From CAJBVG01 sp943371425 (GTDB lineage: Bacteria; Bacteroidota; Bacteroidia; Sphingobacteriales; Sphingobacteriaceae): a stretch of 64,000 nucleotides of DNA. Of the stretch, positions 9,094-15,304 are shown piece by piece (within the stretch, counting starts at the first letter, position 1; each line of letters starts with the position of its first letter). The translations under genes and the position numbers were made by a program. The stretch covers positions 1-64,000 of the forward strand of contig CALRUR010000014.1 of assembly GCA_943371425.1 (NCBI GenBank). Reading direction: 5' to 3'. The notes below the pieces were generated by a model. That model ran no database searches. It had not been told where the DNA came from and was given only the letters and a program-made list of their open reading frames with translations.

Positions 9094-9638
9094 CAACAGA
9101 GGTAACATCCATTTGGGCCAACTTTCATAAAGAACTAAGAGTGTTTATACTGAATAAAACACGGAATTCTTCAGATACCGACGATATTCTGCAAGATGTT
9201 TTTATCAAAATAATTCGTAACATTGATAAGGTTAATCGTGCAGAAAACATGCGTAACTATTTATACGGAATAGTTAGAAATGCAATAAACGACTATTTCC
9301 GCAACAGAAAACAATTAGTTGAGATCAACGAAATAGAAGAAAAAATTACGGAAGAAGAATCCGAATCCTTAAATGCCACTATTGCAGAATGCTGCATAAA
9401 ACCCTTTATAAACAAACTTCCGCAAAACTATAAGCAAGCACTATTAATTACAGAATTTCAAAATATTTCTCAAAAAGAATTGGCAGAACAATTGAACATT
9501 TCTTATTCGGGTGCAAAATCTAGAGTGCAACGAGGGAAAGAAAAATTAAAGGAACTCATTTTAAATTGCTGCACCTATCAAAACGATAAATACGGAAACC
9601 TAATAGAACCCGACGATAAAAATTGCGATTGCTCCTAA
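9090..9638 (+). CDS. sigZ: ECF-type RNA polymerase sigma factor, SigZ-like
   Basis: A 182-residue sigma-70 family factor. Region 2 is seen at SSDTDDILQDVFIKIIRNID and NMRNYLYGIVRNAINDYFRN, and region 4 at LPQNYKQALLITEFQNISQ with the HTH LAEQLNISYSGAKSRVQRG. The C-terminus is Cys-rich (LNCCTYQNDKYG ... DKNCDCS), which could bind metal or metalloid. The Cys-rich tail and the position 76 bases before arsM suggest that it responds to arsenic and drives arsM, which is inference. The start overlaps the acetyltransferase stop. Confidence 0.88.
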   Translation: MTTEVTSIWANFHKELRVFILNKTRNSSDTDDILQDVFIKIIRNIDKVNRAENMRNYLYGIVRNAINDYFRNRKQLVEINEIEEKITEEESESLNATIAECCIKPFINKLPQNYKQALLITEFQNISQKELAEQLNISYSGAKSRVQRGKEKLKELILNCCTYQNDKYGNLIEPDDKNCDCS

Positions 9639-9670
9639 CCTCTATGCGTCTTTTTTCGTGTAGGTAAGTG

Positions 9671-9716
9671 ATACTATTAAATGGCGATGTTGCCATCCTT
9701 TAAAAATTAATAGTAT
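9671..9716 (+). promoter_or_regulatory. Nested inverted repeat covering the arsM start
   Basis: Outer arms ATACTATTAA (9671-9680) and TTAATAGTAT (9707-9716) are perfect complements. Inside, directly joined to the left arm, is ATGGC-GATGTT-GCCAT (9681-9696). The first two bases of the arsM ATG (9715-9717) lie in the outer right arm. As RNA it could hide the start codon; as DNA it could be an operator. The palindromes are seen directly; the role is inference. Confidence 0.5.
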
Positions 9717-10569
9717 GAATACAGAAGTAATTAAACAAGAAATTAAAAAATCGTATGCGGAAATGGCAAGAGGCAATGTGCAAGTAGGATGTTGCTCCCC
9801 GGAAATAGCTTGCTGTGGAACGGAAGGGTTTAGCAATACAATGACTGAAGATTATAGTAAAGTTGAAGGCTATGAAAAAACAGCCGACTTAGCTTTAGGT
9901 TGTGGACTACCCACAGAAATTGCAAACATACAAGAAGGCGATACGGTAATTGATCTTGGATCAGGAGCCGGTAACGATGCCTTTATTGCTCGTAGCCTAG
10001 TGGGTGAAAAGGGGAGAGTAATTGGTATTGATATGACACCAGAAATGGTGATACGCGCTTTGCAAAATACTCAAAAATTAGGATACACTAATGTTGAGTT
10101 TGTATTAGGTGAAATTGAAAACATGCAAGAAATTGCTAGCCAAGTGGCAGATGTGGTTATTAGTAATTGTGTGATGAACCTTGTGCCTAATAAAGAAAAA
10201 GCATTTGAGGAGCTTAGCAGAGTGTTAAAAGTGGGCGGGCATTTTAGTATTTCCGACATTGTATTTCAAGGTGCTATTCCACAAGCCATACTCGAAGCTT
10301 CTGAAATGTATGCAGGTTGTGTAGCTGGAGCCATGGAGAAGGGTAAGTATTTGGGCATCATTAAAAATGCAGGATTCAAAAATATTCAAATAAAAAAGGA
10401 ACGACGCATTGAACTTCCGGATGAGTTGTTGTTAAATTACCTAAGTAAAAAGGAACTGGAAAACTATAAAAAATCGGGTTCGGGTATTTACAGCATTACC
10501 GTATACGCTGATAAATTGATAGAAGGCAATTGTTGTAACACTAATGACAATGCTGGCTGTTGCAGCTAA
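9715..10569 (+). CDS. arsM: Arsenite S-adenosylmethionine methyltransferase
   Basis: A 284-residue cytosolic enzyme that methylates As(III) using S-adenosylmethionine. The SAM-binding motif is VIDLGSGAGNDAF (residues 78-90) with GIDMTPEM. Three cysteines, Cys63 (LGCGLP), Cys151 (SNCVMNLVP) and Cys201 (YAGCVAGAM), fit the As(III)-binding triad of known ArsM proteins, including the 50-residue spacing of the last two. Extra Cys pairs occur near the N-terminus (Cys26-27, Cys33-34) and at the C-terminus (NCCNTN, GCCS), as in many bacterial ArsM. It follows the sigma factor gene; a hairpin follows the stop. Confidence 0.94.
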   Translation: MNTEVIKQEIKKSYAEMARGNVQVGCCSPEIACCGTEGFSNTMTEDYSKVEGYEKTADLALGCGLPTEIANIQEGDTVIDLGSGAGNDAFIARSLVGEKGRVIGIDMTPEMVIRALQNTQKLGYTNVEFVLGEIENMQEIASQVADVVISNCVMNLVPNKEKAFEELSRVLKVGGHFSISDIVFQGAIPQAILEASEMYAGCVAGAMEKGKYLGIIKNAGFKNIQIKKERRIELPDELLLNYLSKKELENYKKSGSGIYSITVYADKLIEGNCCNTNDNAGCCS

Positions 10570-10590
10570 TATTCAATAATACATAGCTTG

Positions 10591-10627
10591 CAAAGGGATT
10601 ATAGGTAAATTGTAGCCTCCCTTTGCT
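10591..10627. terminator. Hairpin after arsM
   Basis: GCAAAGGGA (10591-10599) and TCCCTTTGC (10619-10627) pair perfectly around a 19-base loop. There is no T run on the plus strand, so it may end transcription weakly or stabilise the 3' end. Confidence 0.4.
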
Positions 10628-10681
10628 AGCTCTATTAATAGCTATGTTTCATTTCAACAGAAATAATCTTATTTTAACCCA

Positions 10682-10765
10682 ATGAAACAACTCCTGTATG
10701 TTTTATTTCTTTGTATAACCTTAATCTCTTGTAAAAGCGATAAACCCCTATATAAATTTATTTAA
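10682..10765 (+). CDS. Tiny lipoprotein or remnant of a lipoprotein gene
   Basis: ATG 10682 opens a 27-residue frame (MKQLLYVLFLCITLISCKSD, then KPLYKFI) ending at TAA 10763-10765. It is a complete lipoprotein signal sequence with lipobox LISC (Cys17) and only ten residues after it. It is either a very small lipoprotein or the surviving start of a deleted gene; the surrounding decay favours the latter. Confidence 0.4.
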   Translation: MKQLLYVLFLCITLISCKSDKPLYKFI

Positions 10766-10778
10766 CAATAAACATGGT

Positions 10779-11285
10779 ATGATAAAAAGTAAATTAATGG
10801 AAATGCATAATGTTGGGATAGTAGTAGAATCTCTTGATAATGTTATTGCTTTTTTTGAAGAAATTGGATTGTTATTAGAAGGCAGAATGATGGTAGAATG
10901 AGAATTGGCAGGACGTGTAACTGGTCTTGCTAATCAATCGGCAGAGATAGCTATGATGGTTACACCTGATGGTCATTCCAGACTTGAACTTACACAGTTT
11001 TTCACTCCACATATTTCGGCCGATCATAGAAATAATCCTGTAAATTCATTAGGCTATCTTCGTGTAATGTTTAGAGTAGAAAATCTGGATGAACTACTAA
11101 GTAGACTTGAAAAGTATGGTGCTAAAATAGTTAAGGAGGTGGTACAATTTGGCGATACTTATCGTCTGTGTTATATACGTGGTGTGGAAGGATTACTAAT
11201 TGGATTAGCCGAACAACTTGGTACAAAAACAGCAACTGATGTTATTGAAAACAAATCGAAAGGAATTGAATCTAGTATTGTTTGA
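10779..11285 (+). pseudogene. VOC-family (glyoxalase) gene with an in-frame TGA
   Basis: From ATG 10779 the frame reads MHNVGIVVESLDNVIAFFEE (from codon 9) and GRMMVE, is stopped by TGA 10899-10901, and continues ELAGRVTGLANQSAEIAMMV to TAA-proximal TGA at 11285. Relatives read MVEGEWAGRVTGL at this point, so GGA (Gly) has become TGA and the adjacent TGG (Trp) has become TTG (Leu): two G-to-T changes within nine bases. The rest is intact (HRNNPVNSLGYLRVMF, YRLCYIRGVEGLLIGLAEQL). Full length would be about 167 residues. Downstream translation from TTG 10905 would lack the first beta-alpha-beta unit and is unlikely to function. Confidence 0.82.
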
Positions 11286-11298
11286 TTTTAAATAAAGT

Positions 11299-11376
11299 AT
11301 GATGAAGGACATAGGATTTATTTTGAGTTTGATCATTTGTTATGGTTATATTTTTTTTACAGTTAGTTCTTTCTAA
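11299..11376 (+). CDS. Possible 25-residue membrane peptide
   Basis: ATG 11299 to TAA 11376 encodes MMKDIGFILSLIICYGYIFF and five more residues. A single hydrophobic helix with a short basic start. It may be a real small membrane peptide or a fragment; there is no supporting context. Confidence 0.25.
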   Translation: MMKDIGFILSLIICYGYIFFTVSSF

Positions 11377-11396
11377 GGCTCTTTAATTACTTTTTT

Positions 11397-11561
11397 TTGA
11401 TAATTTATAAAAGACCAATAATACTTGCAACACGTTGGGACTCCCCTCCAAAAGGAAAAAATGGGATTAAAATATTGGATAGGTTTTTCTTTGTACTTCT
11501 TTTTTTAATTACAACTTTGGGAGGAATAGTAGTTTTGAAAATACTTAAGAATATTATGTAA
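11397..11561 (+). CDS. Possible 54-residue single-pass membrane protein
   Basis: A TTG start at 11397 gives a 54-residue frame ending at TAA 11559-11561. It contains RWDSPPKGKNGIKILDRF followed by a good hydrophobic helix (FFFVLLFLITTLGGIVVLKI) and a short basic tail. The polar N-terminus and single C-terminal helix look designed, but the start codon is weak and the frame may be chance. Confidence 0.3.
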   Translation: MIIYKRPIILATRWDSPPKGKNGIKILDRFFFVLLFLITTLGGIVVLKILKNIM

Positions 11562-11627
11562 TTTTGCCAAAGCCTTGTAATTTTACAACTTGTTATAATC
11601 AATAAAATAATTATTATTTACAACAAT

Positions 11628-11926
11628 TTGAATAGCCTTGAAAATATTCATCCAGGAGAAATTCAACGTGAGGAGTTCCTAATTCCTTTAAAAATATCTG
11701 CTTACAGGCTTTCTAAAGAAATTGCCATTCCACAAACTCGTATTTCGGAAATTATTAAAGGAAACAGGCGTATTACTGCGGATACTTCATTAAGACTTGC
11801 AATTTTTTTGGTAATTCTCCAAAATTTTGGTTAGGCTTGCAAAATGATTTTGATATAGAAGAGGAGTTGAAAAACAAAAACAAGGAGCTAAAAACAATCA
11901 AACAGTTTGATCTTGATGTAAATTAA
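11628..11926 (+). pseudogene. HigA-like antitoxin, frameshifted in a T run
   Basis: The start (from TTG 11628) reads NIHPGEIQREEFLIPLKISA, then YRLSKEIAIPQTRISEIIKG and NRRITADTSLRLA, the Xre helix-turn-helix of HigA/VapI antitoxins. At the seven-T run 11803-11809 the frame is lost; shifting it restores FFGNSPKFWLGLQNDFDIEE and a normal end at TAA 11924-11926. Intact it would be about 99 residues. No HigB toxin gene is visible upstream or downstream, so this is an orphan remnant or a frameshift produced by homopolymer error. Confidence 0.8.
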
Positions 11927-11945
11927 TTTAAATTGATATAAATTT

Positions 11946-12131
11946 ATGAAAACAGTAAAATGTGATTTATGCGAAACTACTGCCAAAGGCGAAACATTCG
12001 AACAATGGATGCAAAATCTTATGCCACATTACATGCAAGCTCATGCAGAGGTGATGAACGATCCTAATAAAACTAAAGAAGATCAACAAAAATGGATGGC
12101 TGAAAACAAGTCACGTTTTGAAAATGCCTAA
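11946..12131 (+). CDS. Small protein with a CxxC...HxxxxH pattern
   Basis: A 61-residue protein beginning MKTVKCDLCETTAKGETFEQ. The Cys-Asp-Leu-Cys pair at residues 6-9 and the later His28 and His33 (PHYMQAHAEV) could form a zinc site, as in small C2H2-like proteins of bacteria. The C-terminus is charged and helical. It ends 68 bases before the Crp-like regulator on the same strand. Function unknown. Confidence 0.6.
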   Translation: MKTVKCDLCETTAKGETFEQWMQNLMPHYMQAHAEVMNDPNKTKEDQQKWMAENKSRFENA

Positions 12132-12199
12132 TAAACCTTCCATTAATGTATGGTTCTGCATTCCTTAATAAGATTCTGCTCAGTAAAAAATAATCCCTT

Positions 12200-12769
12200 A
12201 TGCAAAACATTTTATTCGATTTCATCGCCAAATACATTACACTCACACAAGAGGAAAAAGACGTTCTAATTTCTCTTGACATTTTTCACTCCGTTAAAAA
12301 AGGAACCGTTTTACTATACGAAGGAAAAAAAACAAACGAAAGTTTTTTTGTACTAAAAGGTTGTATACGGAAGTATTATATTATTGATGGCGAAGAAAAA
12401 ACAACAGCTTTTTATACAGAACTCGAAGCCCTAACACCTCATTGTGTGATTTCTAATACTCCTTCCGAATATTACATTGCTTCTGTAGAAGACAGTATTT
12501 TGCTTATTTCAAATGCCGAAATGGGAGAGGAAGTAAACCGTAAATTTCCGAAGTTCGATACAATGTGCAGAATGTTCTCTGAAGAACTCCTCGCTAAACA
12601 ACAAATAGACTTCGACGATTTTAAAACCTCCTCGCCAGAACAACGCTACCAAAACTTATTGCAAAAACGACCAGATCTTTTACAACGCGTACCACAACAC
12701 CAACTGGCTAGCTTTTTAGGCATCAAACCACAATCTCTAAGCAGACTACGAGCAAGAATATTGAGATAG
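12200..12769 (+). CDS. Crp/Fnr family transcriptional regulator
   Basis: A 189-residue regulator with an N-terminal cyclic-nucleotide-binding-like barrel (LDIFHSVKKGTVLLYEGKKT, FFVLKGCIRKYYI) and a C-terminal winged helix (LLQRVPQHQLASFLGIKPQS LSRLR as the recognition helix). It lacks the Arg/Ser pair that binds cAMP in CRP, so the ligand is unknown. Such proteins are abundant solo regulators in Bacteroidota. Its stop codon TAG (12767-12769) is the first element of the word-repeat array that follows. Confidence 0.88.
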   Translation: MQNILFDFIAKYITLTQEEKDVLISLDIFHSVKKGTVLLYEGKKTNESFFVLKGCIRKYYIIDGEEKTTAFYTELEALTPHCVISNTPSEYYIASVEDSILLISNAEMGEEVNRKFPKFDTMCRMFSEELLAKQQIDFDDFKTSSPEQRYQNLLQKRPDLLQRVPQHQLASFLGIKPQSLSRLRARILR

Positions 12770-12860
12770 TATGATAGTATGCTAGTGTGATAGTATGCTA
12801 ATTTAGCAACACCCTACCTATATTAGCATACTATCACACTAGCAAACTAGCACATTAATT
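12766..12860. repeat. Word-repeat array A (ATAGTATG/GTGTGATA), perfect hairpin
   Basis: Tandem variants of ATAGTATG and TAGTGTGA form two arms, 12781-12802 and 12822-12843, that are perfect 22-bp complements around the 19-base loop TTAGCAACACCCTACCTAT. The array starts at the stop codon of the Crp-like gene. The loop motif TTTAGCAACACC is shared with array B. It may also act as a terminator, but there is no T run. Confidence 0.9.
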
Positions 12861-12894
12861 AACTTAAGTGAACGTTTATTGATTTTAGCCATTC

Positions 12895-12902
12895 TACTTT
12901 TG
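12895..12902 (+). promoter_or_regulatory. Putative -7 box (TACTTTTG)
   Basis: TACTTTTG matches TAnnTTTG and lies 20 bases before the ATG of the beta-barrel gene at 12922. The nearest TTG (12879-12881) is only 13 bases upstream, so the -33 element is uncertain. Confidence 0.4.
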
Positions 12903-12921
12903 CAATATCAATTTAATAATT

Positions 12922-13539
12922 ATGCGAAAGAAAATTTTATGGCTAATTGTTGCATCCATTTTGGCAAGCAGTTTACAAGTAAATGCACAATCATCTAAAA
13001 CAGACAGCACCTTTAAAAGGTGGTACATTGGTAGTTCCTTGTTTTTATTAGGGAATTTTGATAAGGTAAATAATCCCGAATACATACAATTAAATGTCGG
13101 CTATCGTTTAACTCCAAAAGATGTTATATCCTTCGAATTTAAACGCTCCATTTATTCTTGGCCAATAGGTATTCCTTTTGGGCTATCTTTTGATGCTCCG
13201 GGACTAAATTATCCTGGTCATGCTCGTATTCTTGCACCAACCATAGGTTACCAGCGCTTTTGGTGGAAAGGAGTGTATTCCTCTGTTTATGCTTTAAATG
13301 CTTTTGAAAAATATTTGGATGAGAATAAGAAAAAGATTGGCAACGGGTACACCTTGTACATGAACTTCCACTTAGGTTACCAATTTAAATTTTTCAATAA
13401 CCGTTTCTTCTTTGAACCTGCAATTGGCTGTAGTTATTGGCCGATACGAACCAATGTTCCAGAAACTTTTAAATCTGTAGAAAAAAAATGGCCCAATTAT
13501 TTTATACAACCGGGCCTACATTTTGGATACAATTTCTAA
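12922..13539 (+). CDS. Predicted outer-membrane beta-barrel protein
   Basis: A 205-residue exported protein. The signal peptide ends at VNA-Q (residue 23). The mature part alternates aromatic and polar residues in short strands (YIQLNVGYRLTPKDVISFEF, LYMNFHLGYQFKFFNNRFFF) and ends GLHFGYNF with a terminal Phe, as outer-membrane barrels do. It has eight or so likely strands. No family is named. It is bracketed by arrays A and B, which share a loop sequence. Confidence 0.65.
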   Translation: MRKKILWLIVASILASSLQVNAQSSKTDSTFKRWYIGSSLFLLGNFDKVNNPEYIQLNVGYRLTPKDVISFEFKRSIYSWPIGIPFGLSFDAPGLNYPGHARILAPTIGYQRFWWKGVYSSVYALNAFEKYLDENKKKIGNGYTLYMNFHLGYQFKFFNNRFFFEPAIGCSYWPIRTNVPETFKSVEKKWPNYFIQPGLHFGYNF

Positions 13540-13620
13540 TTTGCTCATATGCTCGTGTGCTCATTTAGCAACACCGTTCCTAAATGAGCATATGAGCAAA
13601 CGAACACACGAGCACACGAC
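13540..13620. repeat. Word-repeat array B (GCTCATAT/GCTCGTGT), hairpin
   Basis: Left arm TTTGCTCATATGCTC then GTGTGCTC then ATTTAG; right arm, read as complement, has TTTGCTCATATGCTC joined directly to ATTTAG. The arms therefore match except for one extra 8-base word. The loop is CAACACCGTTC, giving TTTAGCAACACC as in array A. It fills the whole gap between two convergent genes and touches the stop codon (13621-13623) of the acyl-CoA dehydrogenase. Confidence 0.9.
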
Positions 13621-14802
13621 CTACTTAAAGGCATTCAACCCCGTTACATCCATACCTGTTATTAACAAGTGGATATCATGAGTACCTTCGTAAGTTACCA
13701 CAGATTCTAAGTTCATCATGTGGCGCATAATTGGATATTCGCCGGTGATGCCCATTCCGCCTAACATTTGGCGAGCATCGCGAGCAGTATTTAAAGCAAG
13801 TTCTACGGAGTTACGTTTAGCCATTGATATTTGTGCAGCAGTAGCTCTGTCTTCAGATTTAAGAACACCTAATCTCCAATTCAATAATTGTCCTTTGGTA
13901 ATTTCGGTAATCATTTCTGCTAATTTCTTTTGTTGCAATTGGAAACCACCTATTGGGCGATCGAACTGAATACGCTCTTTAGAATAACGTAAAGCAGTAT
14001 CATAACAATCCATAGCAGCACCCATTGCACCCCAAGCAATACCATAACGAGCTTGGTTCAAACAACCCAATGGGCCTTTTAAACCTTCTACGTTTGGTAA
14101 AATATTTTCTTTTGGTACACGTACATTATCGAATACCAATTCGCCCGTTGCCGAAGCACGTAACGACCATTTGTTGTGTGTTTCTGGAGTAGTAAAACCT
14201 TCCATTCCACGTTCCACAATAATTCCTTTTATTTTACCTGCTTCGTTCTTCGCCCATACCACTGCAATGTCTGCAAATGGAGCATTAGAAATCCACATTT
14301 TAGCACCGTTTAATATCACATGGTCGCCATCTTCTTTGTAATTAGTGAGCATTCCGCTTGGGTTCGAACCATGGTTAGGTTCTGTTAAACCAAAGCATCC
14401 CATAAATTCGCCAGTAGCTAATTTTGGTAAGTATTTTTTACGTTGCTCTTCAGAACCGTATGCATAAATTGGCCACATTACTAAAGATCCTTGTACAGAT
14501 GCAGTTGATCTAATACCCGAATCGCCACGTTCTACTTCTTGCATAATTAAACCGTACGAAATATAATCCATACCGCCACCACCATATTCCACCGGAATAG
14601 TAGGACCGAAGGCACCAATTTCGCCTAAGCCTTTAATTAAATGTTTCGGGAATTCTGCACGTTGTGCATAATCTTCAATAATAGGGCTCACTTCTTTCTT
14701 CACCCAATCGCGTACAGAATTACGCACCAATTTGTGTTCTTCTGTTAATAACTCGTCGAGTAAATAATAATCTGGAGCTTCAAATAAATCTGTTTTAGCC
14801 AT
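13621..14802 (-). CDS. gcdH: Glutaryl-CoA dehydrogenase-type acyl-CoA dehydrogenase
   Basis: A 393-residue FAD enzyme that oxidises and decarboxylates glutaryl-CoA to crotonyl-CoA in lysine/tryptophan breakdown. The GCDH-specific segment GIRSTASVQGSLVMWPIYAY (with the substrate-binding Arg and Ser of SVQ) is clear, followed by CFGLTEPNHGSNPSGM and the FAD-binding MWISNAP. The catalytic base is Glu372 in TYEGTHDIH. Length is typical for the mature enzyme. ATG start at 14802. No partner electron-transfer gene is adjacent. Confidence 0.92.
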   Translation of the reverse strand: MAKTDLFEAPDYYLLDELLTEEHKLVRNSVRDWVKKEVSPIIEDYAQRAEFPKHLIKGLGEIGAFGPTIPVEYGGGGMDYISYGLIMQEVERGDSGIRSTASVQGSLVMWPIYAYGSEEQRKKYLPKLATGEFMGCFGLTEPNHGSNPSGMLTNYKEDGDHVILNGAKMWISNAPFADIAVVWAKNEAGKIKGIIVERGMEGFTTPETHNKWSLRASATGELVFDNVRVPKENILPNVEGLKGPLGCLNQARYGIAWGAMGAAMDCYDTALRYSKERIQFDRPIGGFQLQQKKLAEMITEITKGQLLNWRLGVLKSEDRATAAQISMAKRNSVELALNTARDARQMLGGMGITGEYPIMRHMMNLESVVTYEGTHDIHLLITGMDVTGLNAFK

Positions 14803-14863
14803 CGCTATTCTATATATTTGTTAAATCGGAACAAAGGTAACAAAAAATCAAAAGGACTCTAGA

Positions 14864-15217
14864 ATGTATAAAATCTCTTTAAATAATTTAGAATTTTATT
14901 CCCTACATGGTTATTATCAGGAAGAAAATCTAATTGGAAACGTTTTTATAGTAGATATGTTTGTAGAAATTCCGGATCATATTGTTGAATCGGAAAATTT
15001 GGGTAGCACCGTAAACTACGTGGTATTATATGGCATTGCAAAAGAAGAAATGCAAATCACCCAAAAACTCTTAGAAACCGTGGTAAAAAACATTCACGAT
15101 CGCATCAAACTCCTAAACCCAAACATCTCCAACATAGAAGTAAGCCTGCGCAAAAAACACGTACCCATCGAGGGCATGATAGGCTCCGCCACAGTTACAT
15201 ATTGCAGTAAATTCTAA
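14864..15217 (+). CDS. folB: Dihydroneopterin aldolase
   Basis: A 117-residue enzyme of folate synthesis that splits dihydroneopterin to hydroxymethyl-dihydropterin and glycolaldehyde. Family features: NLEFYSLHGYYQEENLIGN at the start (with the active-site Glu), the VNYVVLYGIAKEEM segment, and KKHVPIEGMIGSATVTY at the end (catalytic Lys region). Length is normal. The C-terminal codons K-F-stop (AAATTCTAA) are the first unit of the array that follows. Confidence 0.92.
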   Translation: MYKISLNNLEFYSLHGYYQEENLIGNVFIVDMFVEIPDHIVESENLGSTVNYVVLYGIAKEEMQITQKLLETVVKNIHDRIKLLNPNISNIEVSLRKKHVPIEGMIGSATVTYCSKF

Positions 15218-15300
15218 TATCTAAATTCTAAACTCTAAATTCTAATGCCTAAATTCGTAATTCGTAATTCGTAATTTGTAATTCGTAATTTGTAATTCAC
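15208..15300. repeat. Word-repeat array C (AAATTCTAA and GTAATTC)
   Basis: Four copies of AAATTCTAA-like units (15208-15256) pass into about six GTAATTC units (15257-15300). The first unit contains the folB stop codon. The GTAATTC word also appears in arrays F (as GAATTAC) and I. The array ends four bases before the ATG of the next gene. Confidence 0.9.
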
Positions 15301-15304
15301 ATAA

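Larger units (their letters stand above)
11286..11627. other. Gap with only tiny ORFs
   Basis: No convincing gene over 60 codons fills this 342-base gap. It holds two short hydrophobic ORFs listed separately and long T runs (11350-11358, 11391-11398). No tRNA, terminator or array of the kind seen elsewhere is visible. Confidence 0.5.

Noticed and set aside
4338..10901. TGA read as tryptophan or another amino acid
   Set aside because: Several intact genes end in TGA (for example those ending at 1007, 3575, 6248, 37361 and 62355), and at 10899 relatives have Gly, not Trp. Recoding is not supported.
1..12700. Insertion sequence or prophage
   Set aside because: No transposase, integrase, terminase or phage structural gene was seen.
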